A stretch of DNA of 64,000 bases from Pedobacter steynii (GCF_900103665.1 NZ_FNGY01000007.1:475013-539012), one strand, 5' to 3'; positions 49,971-59,832 are shown, counted from the stretch's first letter. The notes: generated from the letters alone by a model not told the origin. Translations and numbers: made by a program.

Positions 49971-52337
49971 CTATTTTTCCTTAAAAAATCTCCAGCTGAT
50001 TCCAGCCAAAATGGCTCTTCCCTGCTGTCCGGGCATTAATTGATTCCGATAATCCATCAGGTTATCAGCAGTCAGCTGCAACTGCAGGTGTTTATGATAA
50101 AAAGCCTTCTGGATGGCCACGTTAAACAGGAAGTATGCAGGCACGAAAGTATCGTACTGATCGATAAACAAGTTTGCCTTATTCCGTTCAGTAAAGCCGT
50201 ATTTGCTCCTATAATTCACCCTGAATGAACCGCTAAGGCCTGTTTTCACATGCTCATAGGTCACCTTAACATTGGCCATATGGCGGGAGCGGTTAGACAT
50301 CCCGAAATAATCAGATCTGGTAGATCGCCTTGGCGGATTAACCCCATCGTAGATTCCGGCATATAATCCCGTTCCATTTTTGATGGAATCAACGACCCCT
50401 TTATCCACGGCATATAACAGCTGATAACCTGCAGAAAAGTTCAACACTTCAGTTGCTTTCCAGCTCAGGCCAATTTCCGTTCCGGCAGTATAGGCTTTAG
50501 CCACATTTACGTAAGAGAAAATCTGCTGGGTATTTGTTTTTTGCGCAACAGCCTCTGCATTGATAAAATTCCTCATGTCGTTATAAAAAACATTGACATC
50601 CAGTTTGATCGCATTCAGTGGGCTGAAAGCAAATCCTCCACTATAAGAAACCGAGCGTTCCGGTTTCAACTGAGCAATTCTGGAAGCAATAGGATATACA
50701 CTAATGATCTTCCCGGCATCCTGTAAGATTTTTAATTCTCTCCAGAATTCCTCCGAACCGAATACAGTATAGCCAGTTTGTACATTTGTAAATACCATAT
50801 ACAACTGCTGAAAATTCGGTGTTTTGAATCCTGTTCCAACGGCTGCCCTGAAGCTGAGTTTTTCTATGGGCTGGTAATTAAGCCCAATACTCGGACTTAG
50901 CTTAGATCCGTACTTGTCATGATAATCATACCTGGCCCCTGTTGTCACATTCAGCTTTGGTGCAAGCTGCCAGTCGGCCTGCCCATAGGCAAAATAATTG
51001 CTCATGTCTTTTTTCCCGCGGTAGTAGGCGTTGTCCAGCAATTCATAAGCAGCGCCAACACCACCCGTTAAGGTCAATGCGCCAAAAAACCGGTGCATAC
51101 CCTGTACCTCTGCACGGTGCAAATACTGATTAAACCTGCTTCCCGGCATCACTATTCCGCTATTTAAGTCGGTCACATCCTGCCCGGTCTGATAGCGGGT
51201 CAGGTAATACTGCGTTTTTAATCTGGTGCCATTTCTGAAATTTTGATTCAGCGCCACAGATCCGTTCAGGTCATGCTCATCCATCACATCTTTAGCTGGC
51301 TGAACCCCATAAGATTGGTTGTTGACAGATTTTCTACCCGCATAGCGTCCATTAAAATTCAGACTGCTGATTTCACTTAACTCATAACGTCCACGTCCCT
51401 GAAGCGCATAACTGTCAAACGGAGGTGCAGTTTTGCCTTCCTTCAGGTAGGGATTAGAATTAAATCCGTCCGTCCGGTAATAATTTCCGGACAGGTAAAC
51501 AGATCCTTTTTTGCCTGCAAAAGGAGTTTCGCCCTCCAGCGTCGCATCCAGCATATTAAAGCTGCCATAGCGCAATGCCGCCATTCCTTGCGGTTCCGTA
51601 ATATTTTTACGGGTAACGATGTTGATCACCCCTCCCAGGGCTTCGCTCCCAAACAAGCAGGAAGAAGCACCTTTTATAATTTCGATTCTTTCAATATTGG
51701 AAACGGTTATCCGGGATAAATCAAAATTCCCGTTGTTCCTACCCACCATGGGCTGCCCGTCAATCATGATCATGGTGTACCCACTGTCAAAACCCTGCAT
51801 TTGCAGGCCCACTGCCCTATTACCGGAAGCGATGTCGTTCACGATCGACAGACCGGTTTGTTCTTTCAGCACTTCATCCAGTCTTCTGCTCCCCATTTGT
51901 TCGATTTCCTTGCGGGTAATCACCGTGCTGGGCATGGCCGTCCTGGTCATGTCGATGAAATTATCCGGATTTCCATGCACTCCGGTTACGCTGACTTCAT
52001 TTAAGGATTCATTTTTTCGGGTTAACCTGATGGCAACCGTATTCTTTTTTCCTGCTTCTACCACGACTTCCTGTGTATGTGTGCCAAATCCGATCGCAGA
52101 AATTTTCAAGGTATACGTTCCCGCATACAGGCGATCGATCTCAAAAGCTCCTTTTTTATCTGTTAATTCACGTCGCATATCCGGCTCTAAAGAAACCGTA
52201 ATTCCAGAAAGAGGCTTATTGGCGTCATCATATACTACTCCTGTCAATTTCCCTTTCAGCTCCTTTGCCGTCACAGCATTGGTCAGGAAAAACAGCAGCG
52301 CCAATAAACAGTTCTTTTTAGAGATGTAGTTGTACAT
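49971..52337 (-). CDS. TonB-dependent receptor of the heme locus
   Basis: This outer-membrane importer has a signal peptide (about 1-24), a carboxypeptidase-like beta-sandwich (about 28-112; KGKLTGVVYDDANKPLSGIT), a plug (about 128-240; the TonB-box region near SLNEVSVTGVHGN, then MPSTVITRKEIEQMGSRRLD in part) and a 22-strand barrel ending in ILAGISWRFFKEK. Plug motifs such as IEIIKGASSCLFGSEALGGV (20 residues) are typical of hemin and siderophore receptors. With HmuY-like partners and the facing HmuTUV genes the ligand is most likely heme. Length is 788. It heads the minus-strand run of the island. Confidence 0.9.
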   Translation of the reverse strand: MYNYISKKNCLLALLFFLTNAVTAKELKGKLTGVVYDDANKPLSGITVSLEPDMRRELTDKKGAFEIDRLYAGTYTLKISAIGFGTHTQEVVVEAGKKNTVAIRLTRKNESLNEVSVTGVHGNPDNFIDMTRTAMPSTVITRKEIEQMGSRRLDEVLKEQTGLSIVNDIASGNRAVGLQMQGFDSGYTMIMIDGQPMVGRNNGNFDLSRITVSNIERIEIIKGASSCLFGSEALGGVINIVTRKNITEPQGMAALRYGSFNMLDATLEGETPFAGKKGSVYLSGNYYRTDGFNSNPYLKEGKTAPPFDSYALQGRGRYELSEISSLNFNGRYAGRKSVNNQSYGVQPAKDVMDEHDLNGSVALNQNFRNGTRLKTQYYLTRYQTGQDVTDLNSGIVMPGSRFNQYLHRAEVQGMHRFFGALTLTGGVGAAYELLDNAYYRGKKDMSNYFAYGQADWQLAPKLNVTTGARYDYHDKYGSKLSPSIGLNYQPIEKLSFRAAVGTGFKTPNFQQLYMVFTNVQTGYTVFGSEEFWRELKILQDAGKIISVYPIASRIAQLKPERSVSYSGGFAFSPLNAIKLDVNVFYNDMRNFINAEAVAQKTNTQQIFSYVNVAKAYTAGTEIGLSWKATEVLNFSAGYQLLYAVDKGVVDSIKNGTGLYAGIYDGVNPPRRSTRSDYFGMSNRSRHMANVKVTYEHVKTGLSGSFRVNYRSKYGFTERNKANLFIDQYDTFVPAYFLFNVAIQKAFYHKHLQLQLTADNLMDYRNQLMPGQQGRAILAGISWRFFKEK

Positions 52338-52694
52338 TCAAGTAGCTTATATTATTTTTAATGAGTCTAAATAAAGTAGGCAAATATGCTTAGATTTACT
52401 AATATCTGCACAACGAAAAAGGGATTATTTTTAACCTTTTCGGGATAACATTTACGGATTCGGGATATATTATAGGAAGAATTAAAAGAAAAGCAGCATT
52501 TACGACACTGCCATACACAAACGCAAACCACTAAAGAACAAGCAATTAAGCCTAAAAAACCACTAAAAACACCTCCATTTCAGCCCCTTAAAGAGAAAAC
52601 GTACCAATACCGACAATAAAAAAATAATTATTTGGAATGAGTATAATTAAAGGTTTCTTTGCACCGTTATAAATGTCAATACACAATCTAAAAA
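52338..52694. promoter_or_regulatory. Divergent control region between the receptor and hmuT
   Basis: This 357-nt AT-rich gap must hold both promoters of the heme island. For the plus arm, TTTG at 52631-52634 and TTTCTTTG at 52654-52661 are spaced by 19 nt, as in the Bacteroidota TTTG-N19-TAnnTTTG promoter, with one mismatch. I saw no clear Fur box and no small gene. Confidence 0.55.
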
Positions 52695-53525
52695 ATGATC
52701 AAAACGTTCCAGACCTTTCTATTGGTAATCGTATGTTATTACAATTCTTCCGCAATTGTGCCGAAGCGGATCATCACTTTAAGCGCTGCGCTTACAGAAA
52801 CGGTAGATGCGTTAGCCTTTGGAAGTCAGATTGTAGCCGTAGATGTAACCAGTATTTACCCCTCCTATGTTTCTAAATTACCCAGAGTGAGCCAGAACCG
52901 CGTGTTATCAGCCGAAGGCATCATTTCCTTTTCACCAGACCTTGTCATTGCCCCGGAGGGTGATGTATCTAAAGCCATTGAATATCAGTTAAAATCTGCC
53001 GGGATAAAACTCGTCAGCATCAAACAGGAATACACAGTAAAAGGTGCTTCAAAATTCATCAGGGCCGTTGCTGCAGCACTGGAAGTCGCCCAAAAGGGAG
53101 AGACACTGGTCAAACAGATGGAAAACAACATGATACAATCATTGGAGTTGGTAAAGAAGAACCCAAAACACCCTAAAGTATTGTTCGTCTATGCCCGTGG
53201 AACGGGTGTCATGATGGTTGCGGGAAAAAACACCAATATGGATGCCATGATTACCCTTGCCGGTGGGAAAAATGCTGCGCAGGGCTTTTCAAGCTATAAA
53301 CCTTATACCACAGAAGCATTGGTCAATGCCAATCCGGATGTGATCCTGATGTTTGACTTCGGCTATAAAAGCCTTGGAGGCATCAATAGTATTTTAAAAA
53401 TGCCCGGGGTAAGTTTAACCAATGCCGGAAAAAATAAAAGAGTGATTCAAATGGATGGAGAATTACTCGTGAGTTTTTCCGCAAGACTTCCACAGGCCAT
53501 TAAAGAACTCAACAGTAAATGGTAA
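52695..53525 (+). CDS. hmuT: Heme ABC transporter substrate-binding protein
   Basis: This 276-residue periplasmic protein receives heme from the receptor and passes it to the ABC permease. The signal peptide is at about 1-18. The fold is that of ChuT/HmuT-type binding proteins: RIITLSAALTETVDALAFGS, AVDVTSIYPSYVSKLPRV, SPDLVIAPEGDV, then the second lobe with VLFVYARGTGVMMVAGKNTN and NPDVILMFDFGY. The Tyr of FVYARG is in the region where a Tyr ligands heme in this family. The stop overlaps the permease start by 7 nt. Confidence 0.93.
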   Translation: MIKTFQTFLLVIVCYYNSSAIVPKRIITLSAALTETVDALAFGSQIVAVDVTSIYPSYVSKLPRVSQNRVLSAEGIISFSPDLVIAPEGDVSKAIEYQLKSAGIKLVSIKQEYTVKGASKFIRAVAAALEVAQKGETLVKQMENNMIQSLELVKKNPKHPKVLFVYARGTGVMMVAGKNTNMDAMITLAGGKNAAQGFSSYKPYTTEALVNANPDVILMFDFGYKSLGGINSILKMPGVSLTNAGKNKRVIQMDGELLVSFSARLPQAIKELNSKW

Positions 53526-54565
53526 TTCAGAAGGTAAGTCTCTATGTGCTGCTGACGATAGCCTTATTTTTAGCCGCCGCATTTTCACTCGGACTCGGTG
53601 CAGTAAAAATTCCGGTCATTGATGTCATGATTATTCTGGCGAAAAAGATCGGTTTCTTTTCCGGTTCATCGGTTTCCATCCAACATGAGGGTGTTTTAAA
53701 TATTGTCCGCCTTCCAAGAGTGGTCCTGGGCATTCTTGTAGGTGCAGCATTGGGCATCTCCGGAGCCGCGATACAGGGCATTTTCCGCAACCCCCTGGCA
53801 GAACCCGGATTGATCGGAATCTCTGCCGGTGCCTCCTTAATGGCGGTCATCGTGATTGTACTGGAAATGGCCCTTTTTGTAGGATTGAGCAATCTTCTTG
53901 GTTATTACCTCTTGGCTTTTGGTGCATTTGCAGGTGCCGGAATTGCGGCCATGGTCGTTTATCAGATCTCGCGGACCGATGGAAAATCCAATGTCGCGAC
54001 CATGCTGCTTGCCGGAATCGCCATCAATTCCCTCGCCGGTGCATTAACAGGATTGATCACTTATATGGCCGACGACCAGCAGCTGAGAAACATTACTTTC
54101 TGGATGCTGGGAAGCCTGGCCGGAGCCACCTGGGAAACCGTCCTCGCCATCACTCCGTTTGTACTCCTGCCGGTATTGATCCTCCCTCATATGGGTAAAG
54201 CCCTGAATGCTTTCGCATTGGGGGAAACACAGGCCAATCAGCTTGGGCTTCGCATTAACCGGATCAAAAGAAATGTAGTGATCCTGTCGACCATGGCGGT
54301 AGGTGCCGCTGTAGCCGTATCCGGAATCATTGGATTTGTCGGCTTACTTGTTCCACATACGATCAGGCTGCTTGTTGGCGTTGATAACAAATATGTATTG
54401 CCTGCATCCGCATTAATGGGCGCTTTAATGCTCACCCTGGCGGACATGCTTTGCAGAACGATCATTGCCCCGATTGAACTTCCTATCGGAGTGATTACCG
54501 CTTTATTAGGAACCCCGCTCTTCCTGTATATTTTAATTAAAGACAAGAAAAAACTGACCCTATAA
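53519..54565 (+). CDS. hmuU: Heme ABC transporter permease
   Basis: A BtuC/FecCD-type inner-membrane permease of 348 residues with about ten membrane helices. Typical segments are LRLPRVVLGILVGAALGISG-like (RLPRVVLGILVGAALGIS), RNPLAEPGLIGISAGASL, NQLGLRINRIKRN and GFVGLLVPHTIRLLVG, the latter being the coupling region to the ATPase. It overlaps hmuT by 7 nt and hmuV by 1 nt, so the three genes are one translation unit. Confidence 0.96.
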   Translation: MVIQKVSLYVLLTIALFLAAAFSLGLGAVKIPVIDVMIILAKKIGFFSGSSVSIQHEGVLNIVRLPRVVLGILVGAALGISGAAIQGIFRNPLAEPGLIGISAGASLMAVIVIVLEMALFVGLSNLLGYYLLAFGAFAGAGIAAMVVYQISRTDGKSNVATMLLAGIAINSLAGALTGLITYMADDQQLRNITFWMLGSLAGATWETVLAITPFVLLPVLILPHMGKALNAFALGETQANQLGLRINRIKRNVVILSTMAVGAAVAVSGIIGFVGLLVPHTIRLLVGVDNKYVLPASALMGALMLTLADMLCRTIIAPIELPIGVITALLGTPLFLYILIKDKKKLTL

Positions 54566-55365
54566 TGTTAATCGCAGATCATATCAGTTACGAAACAGGA
54601 AAGCGCATGCTGGTGAAGGATGTTTCTTTCAGCATCCGGCCCGGTGAGATGCTCGTGATTTTGGGGGCAAACGGGGCGGGAAAATCGACCTTGCTCCGCA
54701 TGTTGAGCGGAGAACGAACACCCTCCAAAGGAAGCCTTACCCTGCACGATAAGGAAGTCAGCCATTACTCTTCCCCTGAACTCGCGCTAAAAAGAGCCGT
54801 GCTCAACCAGCAAAACATCGTCAATATGGCCTTTATGGCACAGGAAATTGTGATGATGGGCCGTTACCCTCATTATCAGAACAATCCTTCGGCTAAAGAC
54901 AGGGAAATCTGTGAGGAAGTGATGAAGCTCACCGGAACCACACACCTTGCTGAGCGCTCCTACCTCAGTTTATCAGGAGGAGAACAACAAAGGGTACAAC
55001 TTTCCAGGATTCTCGTACAGATCTGGGACATCCCCAATGCTCTGCTCCTGATGGATGAGCCCGTTTCAGGATTAGACCTGCAATACCAGCAACAAACTTT
55101 AGCCATCGCAAAAGCGTTATCTAAAAGAGGTTTTATGGTGATCAGCATCTTACACGACATTAACCTTGCCGCCCAGTATGCAGACCGGATTCTGATGCTT
55201 AAGAATGGCAGGAAATGGTATGATGGAACCGCCTCTGAAGTATTAAACACAAAAAATATTTATGAAGTCTTTGAGATCGACTCTGATGTATTTACCAATC
55301 CGAAAACCCTCAAACCCTTCTTTATTCCTAAAAACACAACCGTTAATTTAAGTTCATTATCATAA
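54565..55365 (+). CDS. hmuV: Heme ABC transporter ATP-binding protein
   Basis: This 266-residue ATPase powers heme import. Walker A is GANGAGKST (about 35-43), the signature is LSLSGGEQQRVQLSR (about 136-150), Walker B is ALLLMDEPVSGLDLQ (about 158-172), and the switch His is in SILHDINLAAQYADR. The start overlaps the permease stop (TAATG). All motifs are intact. Confidence 0.96.
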   Translation: MLIADHISYETGKRMLVKDVSFSIRPGEMLVILGANGAGKSTLLRMLSGERTPSKGSLTLHDKEVSHYSSPELALKRAVLNQQNIVNMAFMAQEIVMMGRYPHYQNNPSAKDREICEEVMKLTGTTHLAERSYLSLSGGEQQRVQLSRILVQIWDIPNALLLMDEPVSGLDLQYQQQTLAIAKALSKRGFMVISILHDINLAAQYADRILMLKNGRKWYDGTASEVLNTKNIYEVFEIDSDVFTNPKTLKPFFIPKNTTVNLSSLS

Positions 55366-55377
55366 AAAACCGACCCC

Positions 55378-56403
55378 ATGATTACAGCAACAAACACACT
55401 GAAGCAAAAATATGAAGCCTATAAAATCGAAAACCCTAAAAAAAGAATTAGGGAGGCGGCACAGGAACTGGAAGTAACGGAAGCAGAATTACTGATGACC
55501 GGACTTGGCGGGCAGGTAATTTTCTTACAGCCTGATTTTGAGAAAATCCTTGAATCCGTAACCTCATTGGGTTATGTGATGGCGCTTACCCGCAACGAGT
55601 ATTGCGTGAACGAAAGAAAAGGTGTTTACGAAGACATTTCCTTTACACCCCATGCCGGATTGGTGCTTGGTGCAGACATCGACCTCCGTTTATTTCTCCG
55701 CCAATGGAAACATGGTTTTGCAGTAGAAGAAGCGGGACGTAAAAGTCTTCAGTTTTTTGATGCCAACGGTACCGCCCTTCATAAAATCTACCTGACAGAC
55801 CGCAGTAATCAGGAGGCTTATGATCAGCTGATTCAAAACTTCCGCAAGGAAGATCAGGAGCCGGTAGCAATGGAAAGCGCCCCTGAAGCTACCCCTCAGC
55901 CGGAACTGGCAGATGCAGAAATAGATGTGACCGGATTTCAGGAAGCCTGGAACAATATGAAGGACAGCCATGAGTTTTTTATGCTCCTGAGAAAGTTCAA
56001 AGTGACCAGAACCCAGGCGCTCCGTCTTGCTCCTGCTGGAAGAGCAAAGGAAACCAGCATTGAAGGTTTCAGAAAGGCCATGACGACTTGTTCAGAAAAG
56101 CAGGTTCCGGTAATGGTTTTCACAGGAAATGCAGGTTGTATCCAGATCCATACCGGAAATATTACAAAACTAGTAGATATGGGACCCTGGTTTAATGTTT
56201 TAGATCCAGAATTTAATTTGCACCTTCGTGAAGATGAAGTTCGCAGCGTATGGCAGGTTGTAAAACCTTCTACTGACGGTGATGTAAATTCTATCGAATT
56301 GTTTGACAAAAACGGAGAAATGATTGTTCAATTTTTTGGTAAACGCAAGCCTGGAATTCCTGAATTAGAGAGCTGGCGTGAAGTCCTGAAAGAATCGCTT
56401 TAA
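55378..56403 (+). CDS. hmuS: HemS/HmuS-like heme-handling protein
   Basis: A 341-residue cytoplasmic protein of the HemS/ChuS group, built from two similar halves (about 10-165 and 195-341). The first half opens with RIREAAQELEVTEAELL and has GYVMALTRNEYCVNERKG; the second has the family motif GNAGCIQIHTGNITKL, with its His, and DPEFNLHLREDEVRSVWQV. Members carry or degrade heme after import. A gap of 12 nt follows hmuV. Whether it cleaves heme or only carries it cannot be told from the sequence. Confidence 0.9.
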   Translation: MITATNTLKQKYEAYKIENPKKRIREAAQELEVTEAELLMTGLGGQVIFLQPDFEKILESVTSLGYVMALTRNEYCVNERKGVYEDISFTPHAGLVLGADIDLRLFLRQWKHGFAVEEAGRKSLQFFDANGTALHKIYLTDRSNQEAYDQLIQNFRKEDQEPVAMESAPEATPQPELADAEIDVTGFQEAWNNMKDSHEFFMLLRKFKVTRTQALRLAPAGRAKETSIEGFRKAMTTCSEKQVPVMVFTGNAGCIQIHTGNITKLVDMGPWFNVLDPEFNLHLREDEVRSVWQVVKPSTDGDVNSIELFDKNGEMIVQFFGKRKPGIPELESWREVLKESL

Positions 56404-56405
56404 TT

Positions 56406-56540
56406 ATGACAAATACACCCACATCAGATAAAAAAGCCACCATCTTAAAATGGTTAAAGAAAGTCGGGATCTGGGGATTCCTCTTTTTTCTAATCAAAGG
56501 GCTCATATGGCTGGCCCTCGGTTATTGGGTTTTAAAATAA
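56406..56540 (+). CDS. 44-residue membrane protein at the end of the hmu operon
   Basis: A short frame directly after the HmuS-like gene (2-nt gap) encodes a basic N-terminus (SDKKATILKWLKKVG) and one hydrophobic helix (about 22-43) ending in YWVLK. The close spacing points to co-translation. I recognise no family. It may be a small accessory to the permease, or an amphipathic-then-membrane anchor; no motif decides it. It lies before the convergent terminator. Confidence 0.62.
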   Translation: MTNTPTSDKKATILKWLKKVGIWGFLFFLIKGLIWLALGYWVLK

Positions 56541-56542
56541 AA

Positions 56543-56568
56543 AATGGCCGGAAAATCTTCCGGCCATT
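56543..56568. terminator. Terminator between the hmu operon and alaS
   Basis: A perfect 11-bp stem (AATGGCCGGAA / TTCCGGCCATT) with an AATC loop. On the minus strand a T-rich tail follows, fitting alaS termination; on the plus strand it starts right after the 44-residue gene. It probably serves both converging transcripts. Confidence 0.8.
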
Positions 56569-56618
56569 ATCGGTTTATTACCGGCCTTTTTATATCAATT
56601 GAAAATTATCCTGACTAG

Positions 56619-59324
56619 TTATGATGCCGGGATCAGATCTGCTGCTTTAGCCAGAACGGATGTTAAACCCTCCTTATTCTTACCACCAGCCGTTGCATAA
56701 AACGGCTGACCGCCACCACCACCCTGGATATCTTTAGCCAGTTCTCTGACGATATTTGAAGCATTTAAGCCTTTATCCTTGATCAGGTTTTCTGAAAGCA
56801 TCACCGTAATTCCCGGTTTATCCTCGATTAACGTCGTAAACACCAGGAAAAGGTCATCTACCAGGTCTTTCACTGCGAAAGCTAAATTCTTCACTGCATC
56901 TGCATTTGGCAGATCCACATGGGTAGCAATCAGGTTTACCCCGTTGATCGTTTTAAGGTGATGAACAATTTCATGCTTCAGGTTTGCAGATTGCTCCCCT
57001 ACTGCTTTTTCCGCATCTTTCTTCAGTTTGGAATTTTCTTCCAGCAATGCAGAAACTGCTGATTTCAAATCTTTATTCCCTTTAAGCAATGCCCTTAACT
57101 CGTTCAGTTCCCTGTTCTGGTCTAAAATGAAAGCTTCAGCCTTATCAGCAGTAATCGCTTCAATACGTCTTACCCCTGCTGCAACGGCACTTTCGGAGAT
57201 AATTTTAAAATATCCGATCTGTCCGGTTGCCTGAACATGTGTACCTCCACAAAGTTCTTTTGAATAATGATCATCAAAAGTAATCACACGTACAAAATCG
57301 CCATATTTCTCTCCAAACAAAGCCGTAACTCCACTGGAGATCGCCTGATCGTAAGGGATATCTCTTTGTTCTTTCAAAGGGATGTTCTCTCTGATCTTTT
57401 GATTCACCAAATGTTCCACCTGTGCTAAATCATCATCGCTGATCTTTGCAAAATGGGAGAAGTCGAAACGCAGGTAATCCGGATTTACCAGGGAGCCCTT
57501 TTGATTCACATGGCTTCCAAGCACCTTTTTAAGTGCCGCATGAAGTAAATGTGTTGCCGTATGGTTGTCTTGCGACAACAGGCGTTTATCTTCGTCTATC
57601 ACTGCCCAGAATAAACCATCCAGATCTTCAGGTAAAGTATCAGTATAATGAACGATTACCCCATTCTCTTTCTTGGTATCGGTCACTTCCACAAAGAACA
57701 AGCGGCTATGGTCTTCCAATCGCCCGGTATCCCCTACCTGACCACCACTTTCTGCATAGAATGGCGTTTTGCTCAGCACAATCTGATATTGTTCTTTGCC
57801 TTTTGCACTCACCTTGCGGTATTTTATAATCTGTGTTTCTATTTCAAAATCATCATAACCAACAAAATCCGTCTCCAGCTCTGCATTGACCATGATCCAG
57901 TCGCCCGTATCTACAGCCGTTGCCGCTCTTGACCTTTCCTTCTGCATTAACAATGCTTTATTGTATTCCACCATATCAACAGTCCAGCGTTGTTCTCTGG
58001 CCATCAATTCAGTTAAGTCTATCGGAAAACCATAAGTATCGTTCAGTTCAAAAGCAAACTCTCCTGAAATCACCATCTGATCTTTTAGGATGCTGTACAC
58101 CCAATTGTCGTCAAAAGATTTCTCCAGTTCGATGGCATTTTCTGACATCAGCAATTCACCTTGTTTTTTCGTGTAATTTTCAAAACGCTGAATTCCTGTA
58201 GCCAAAGTTCTCAGGAAGGAAACTTCCTCTTCCAGCACTACTTTTTGCACGAAATCCTGCTGCAATGCCAGTTCATCAAAGACCCCTTTAAACTGTTCTG
58301 CCAATACCGGAACCAATTGATTCAAGAAAGGTTCTTTAAGGTTCAGGAAGGTATAAGCATACCTTACCGCACGGCGAAGGATCCTGCGGATCACGTAACC
58401 CGCTTTATTATTCGAAGGCAGTTGTCCGTCAGCAATCACAAAAGAAATCGCGCGAATATGATCTGCCATTACACGCATGGCGATATCGGTTTTCTCATCT
58501 GCGCCGTAAACCACCCCTGCATGTTTCGCAATAAACTGAATCATTGGTTGAAACACATCCGTATCGTAGTTAGAAGATTTCTCCTGTAACACACGTACCA
58601 GACGTTCAAATCCCATTCCTGTATCTACGTGCTGTGCCGGCAATGGCTGTAGTGAACCATCTTTCAGACGGTTAAACTGCATAAAGACATTGTTCCAGAT
58701 TTCAATCACCTGTGGGTGATCTGCATTCACCAGATCTTTTCCGCTGACTGCTTTACGTTCTTCTTCGCTTCTGCAATCCACATGGATTTCTGAACATGGC
58801 CCGCAGGGACCAGTATCTCCCATTTCCCAGAAATTGTCTTTCTTGTTTCCAAGAATGATCTTTTCTTCAGGAACGAATTGTTTCCAAAGCTCATAGGCTT
58901 CGGTATCTCTTGGCAGTCCTTCTTTCTCGTCTCCTTCAAAGATGGAAACATATAGTTTATCCTTAGGGATTTTGTATACTTCTGTTAATAATTCCCAGCT
59001 CCAGGCAATGGCTTCTTTTTTAAAGTAATCTCCAAAGCTCCAGTTACCTAACATTTCAAACATGGTATGGTGGTAGGTATCAATCCCTACTTCCTCCAGG
59101 TCATTGTGTTTACCGGAAACACGTAAACAACGTTGTGTATCTGTTACACGCGGGTATTTTATAGGCGCTTCTCCAAGGAACAAATCTTTAAACTGATTCA
59201 TTCCTGCATTAGTGAACATCAGCGTAGGATCGTTTTTCACTACAATTGGTGCAGATGGAACGATATGATGTTGTTTCGATTCAAAAAATTTTAAGTATGC
59301 CTGTCTGATTTCCTTAGCTGTCAT
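56619..59324 (-). CDS. alaS: Alanyl-tRNA synthetase
   Basis: AlaRS charges tRNA(Ala). The catalytic core opens with IRQAYLKFFESKQHHIVPSA and FTNAGMNQFKDLFLG. The editing domain carries the zinc motif HTATHLLHAAL (HxxxH) and CGGTHVQATGQIGYFKI. A C-terminal coiled region and the DHHA1-like QGGGGGQPFYATAGGK end it. The length of 901 is a little above average but fitting for this phylum. It faces the MerR gene. Confidence 0.98.
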   Translation of the reverse strand: MTAKEIRQAYLKFFESKQHHIVPSAPIVVKNDPTLMFTNAGMNQFKDLFLGEAPIKYPRVTDTQRCLRVSGKHNDLEEVGIDTYHHTMFEMLGNWSFGDYFKKEAIAWSWELLTEVYKIPKDKLYVSIFEGDEKEGLPRDTEAYELWKQFVPEEKIILGNKKDNFWEMGDTGPCGPCSEIHVDCRSEEERKAVSGKDLVNADHPQVIEIWNNVFMQFNRLKDGSLQPLPAQHVDTGMGFERLVRVLQEKSSNYDTDVFQPMIQFIAKHAGVVYGADEKTDIAMRVMADHIRAISFVIADGQLPSNNKAGYVIRRILRRAVRYAYTFLNLKEPFLNQLVPVLAEQFKGVFDELALQQDFVQKVVLEEEVSFLRTLATGIQRFENYTKKQGELLMSENAIELEKSFDDNWVYSILKDQMVISGEFAFELNDTYGFPIDLTELMAREQRWTVDMVEYNKALLMQKERSRAATAVDTGDWIMVNAELETDFVGYDDFEIETQIIKYRKVSAKGKEQYQIVLSKTPFYAESGGQVGDTGRLEDHSRLFFVEVTDTKKENGVIVHYTDTLPEDLDGLFWAVIDEDKRLLSQDNHTATHLLHAALKKVLGSHVNQKGSLVNPDYLRFDFSHFAKISDDDLAQVEHLVNQKIRENIPLKEQRDIPYDQAISSGVTALFGEKYGDFVRVITFDDHYSKELCGGTHVQATGQIGYFKIISESAVAAGVRRIEAITADKAEAFILDQNRELNELRALLKGNKDLKSAVSALLEENSKLKKDAEKAVGEQSANLKHEIVHHLKTINGVNLIATHVDLPNADAVKNLAFAVKDLVDDLFLVFTTLIEDKPGITVMLSENLIKDKGLNASNIVRELAKDIQGGGGGQPFYATAGGKNKEGLTSVLAKAADLIPAS

Positions 59325-59346
59325 CCTTCTCTATATTAATGGTGAA

Positions 59347-59354
59347 CAAAATTA
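59347..59354 (-). promoter_or_regulatory. Candidate -7 element before alaS
   Basis: Read on the minus strand, TAATTTTG fits TAnnTTTG and lies 22 nt before the alaS start codon. The -33 element is not clear. Confidence 0.45.
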
Positions 59355-59442
59355 AAATTTTATTGCGGTATTCTACTAAAATCCCTTTACATTTGAACAC
59401 TTTATATAAAAGCCGTAAACCACTAATAATCAAGATCAAACT

Positions 59443-59778
59443 ATGCCTTACAAAGAACGGGAAATTAATAAAATGTATTATACGATGGGTGAGGTGACCG
59501 AAATGTTTGGCGTAAATGCATCACAGATCCGCTTTTACGAAAAGGAATTTGATGTTTTGCAACCTAAAAAAAACAAGAAGGGTAACCGCTTGTTTACCCC
59601 TGAAGACATTGAAAACTTAAAGATCATTTTCCACCTTGTAGACGATAAGGGCTTTACCCTTAAAGGAGCTAAAGAGCATTTAAAGAACAATACTTCTGAA
59701 GTAAAAGAAAACCAAAAGATCATCGCTTCACTGGAGAAACTCAAAGATTTCTTACTAAAGCTAAACGAGGAAATATAA
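59443..59778 (+). CDS. MerR-family transcription regulator
   Basis: A 111-residue protein with a MerR winged helix (about 12-80): YTMGEVTEMFGVNASQIRFY, then NRLFTPEDIENLKIIFHLVD and GFTLKGAKEHLKNN. The C-terminal coiled helix is short and there is no effector domain or Cys metal site. This type is common in Bacteroidota and without a known ligand. It lies alone, 54 nt before the next gene. Confidence 0.92.
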   Translation: MPYKEREINKMYYTMGEVTEMFGVNASQIRFYEKEFDVLQPKKNKKGNRLFTPEDIENLKIIFHLVDDKGFTLKGAKEHLKNNTSEVKENQKIIASLEKLKDFLLKLNEEI

Positions 59779-59832
59779 ATTATTAGTTAAAATAATTTTT
59801 TATTAAACGAAATAATATAGTGATTAGGCATT

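Noticed and set aside
51619..52329. A 236-codon plus-strand open frame inside the TonB receptor gene
   Set aside because: It is antisense to the plug and beta-sandwich domains of the receptor, which are well supported.
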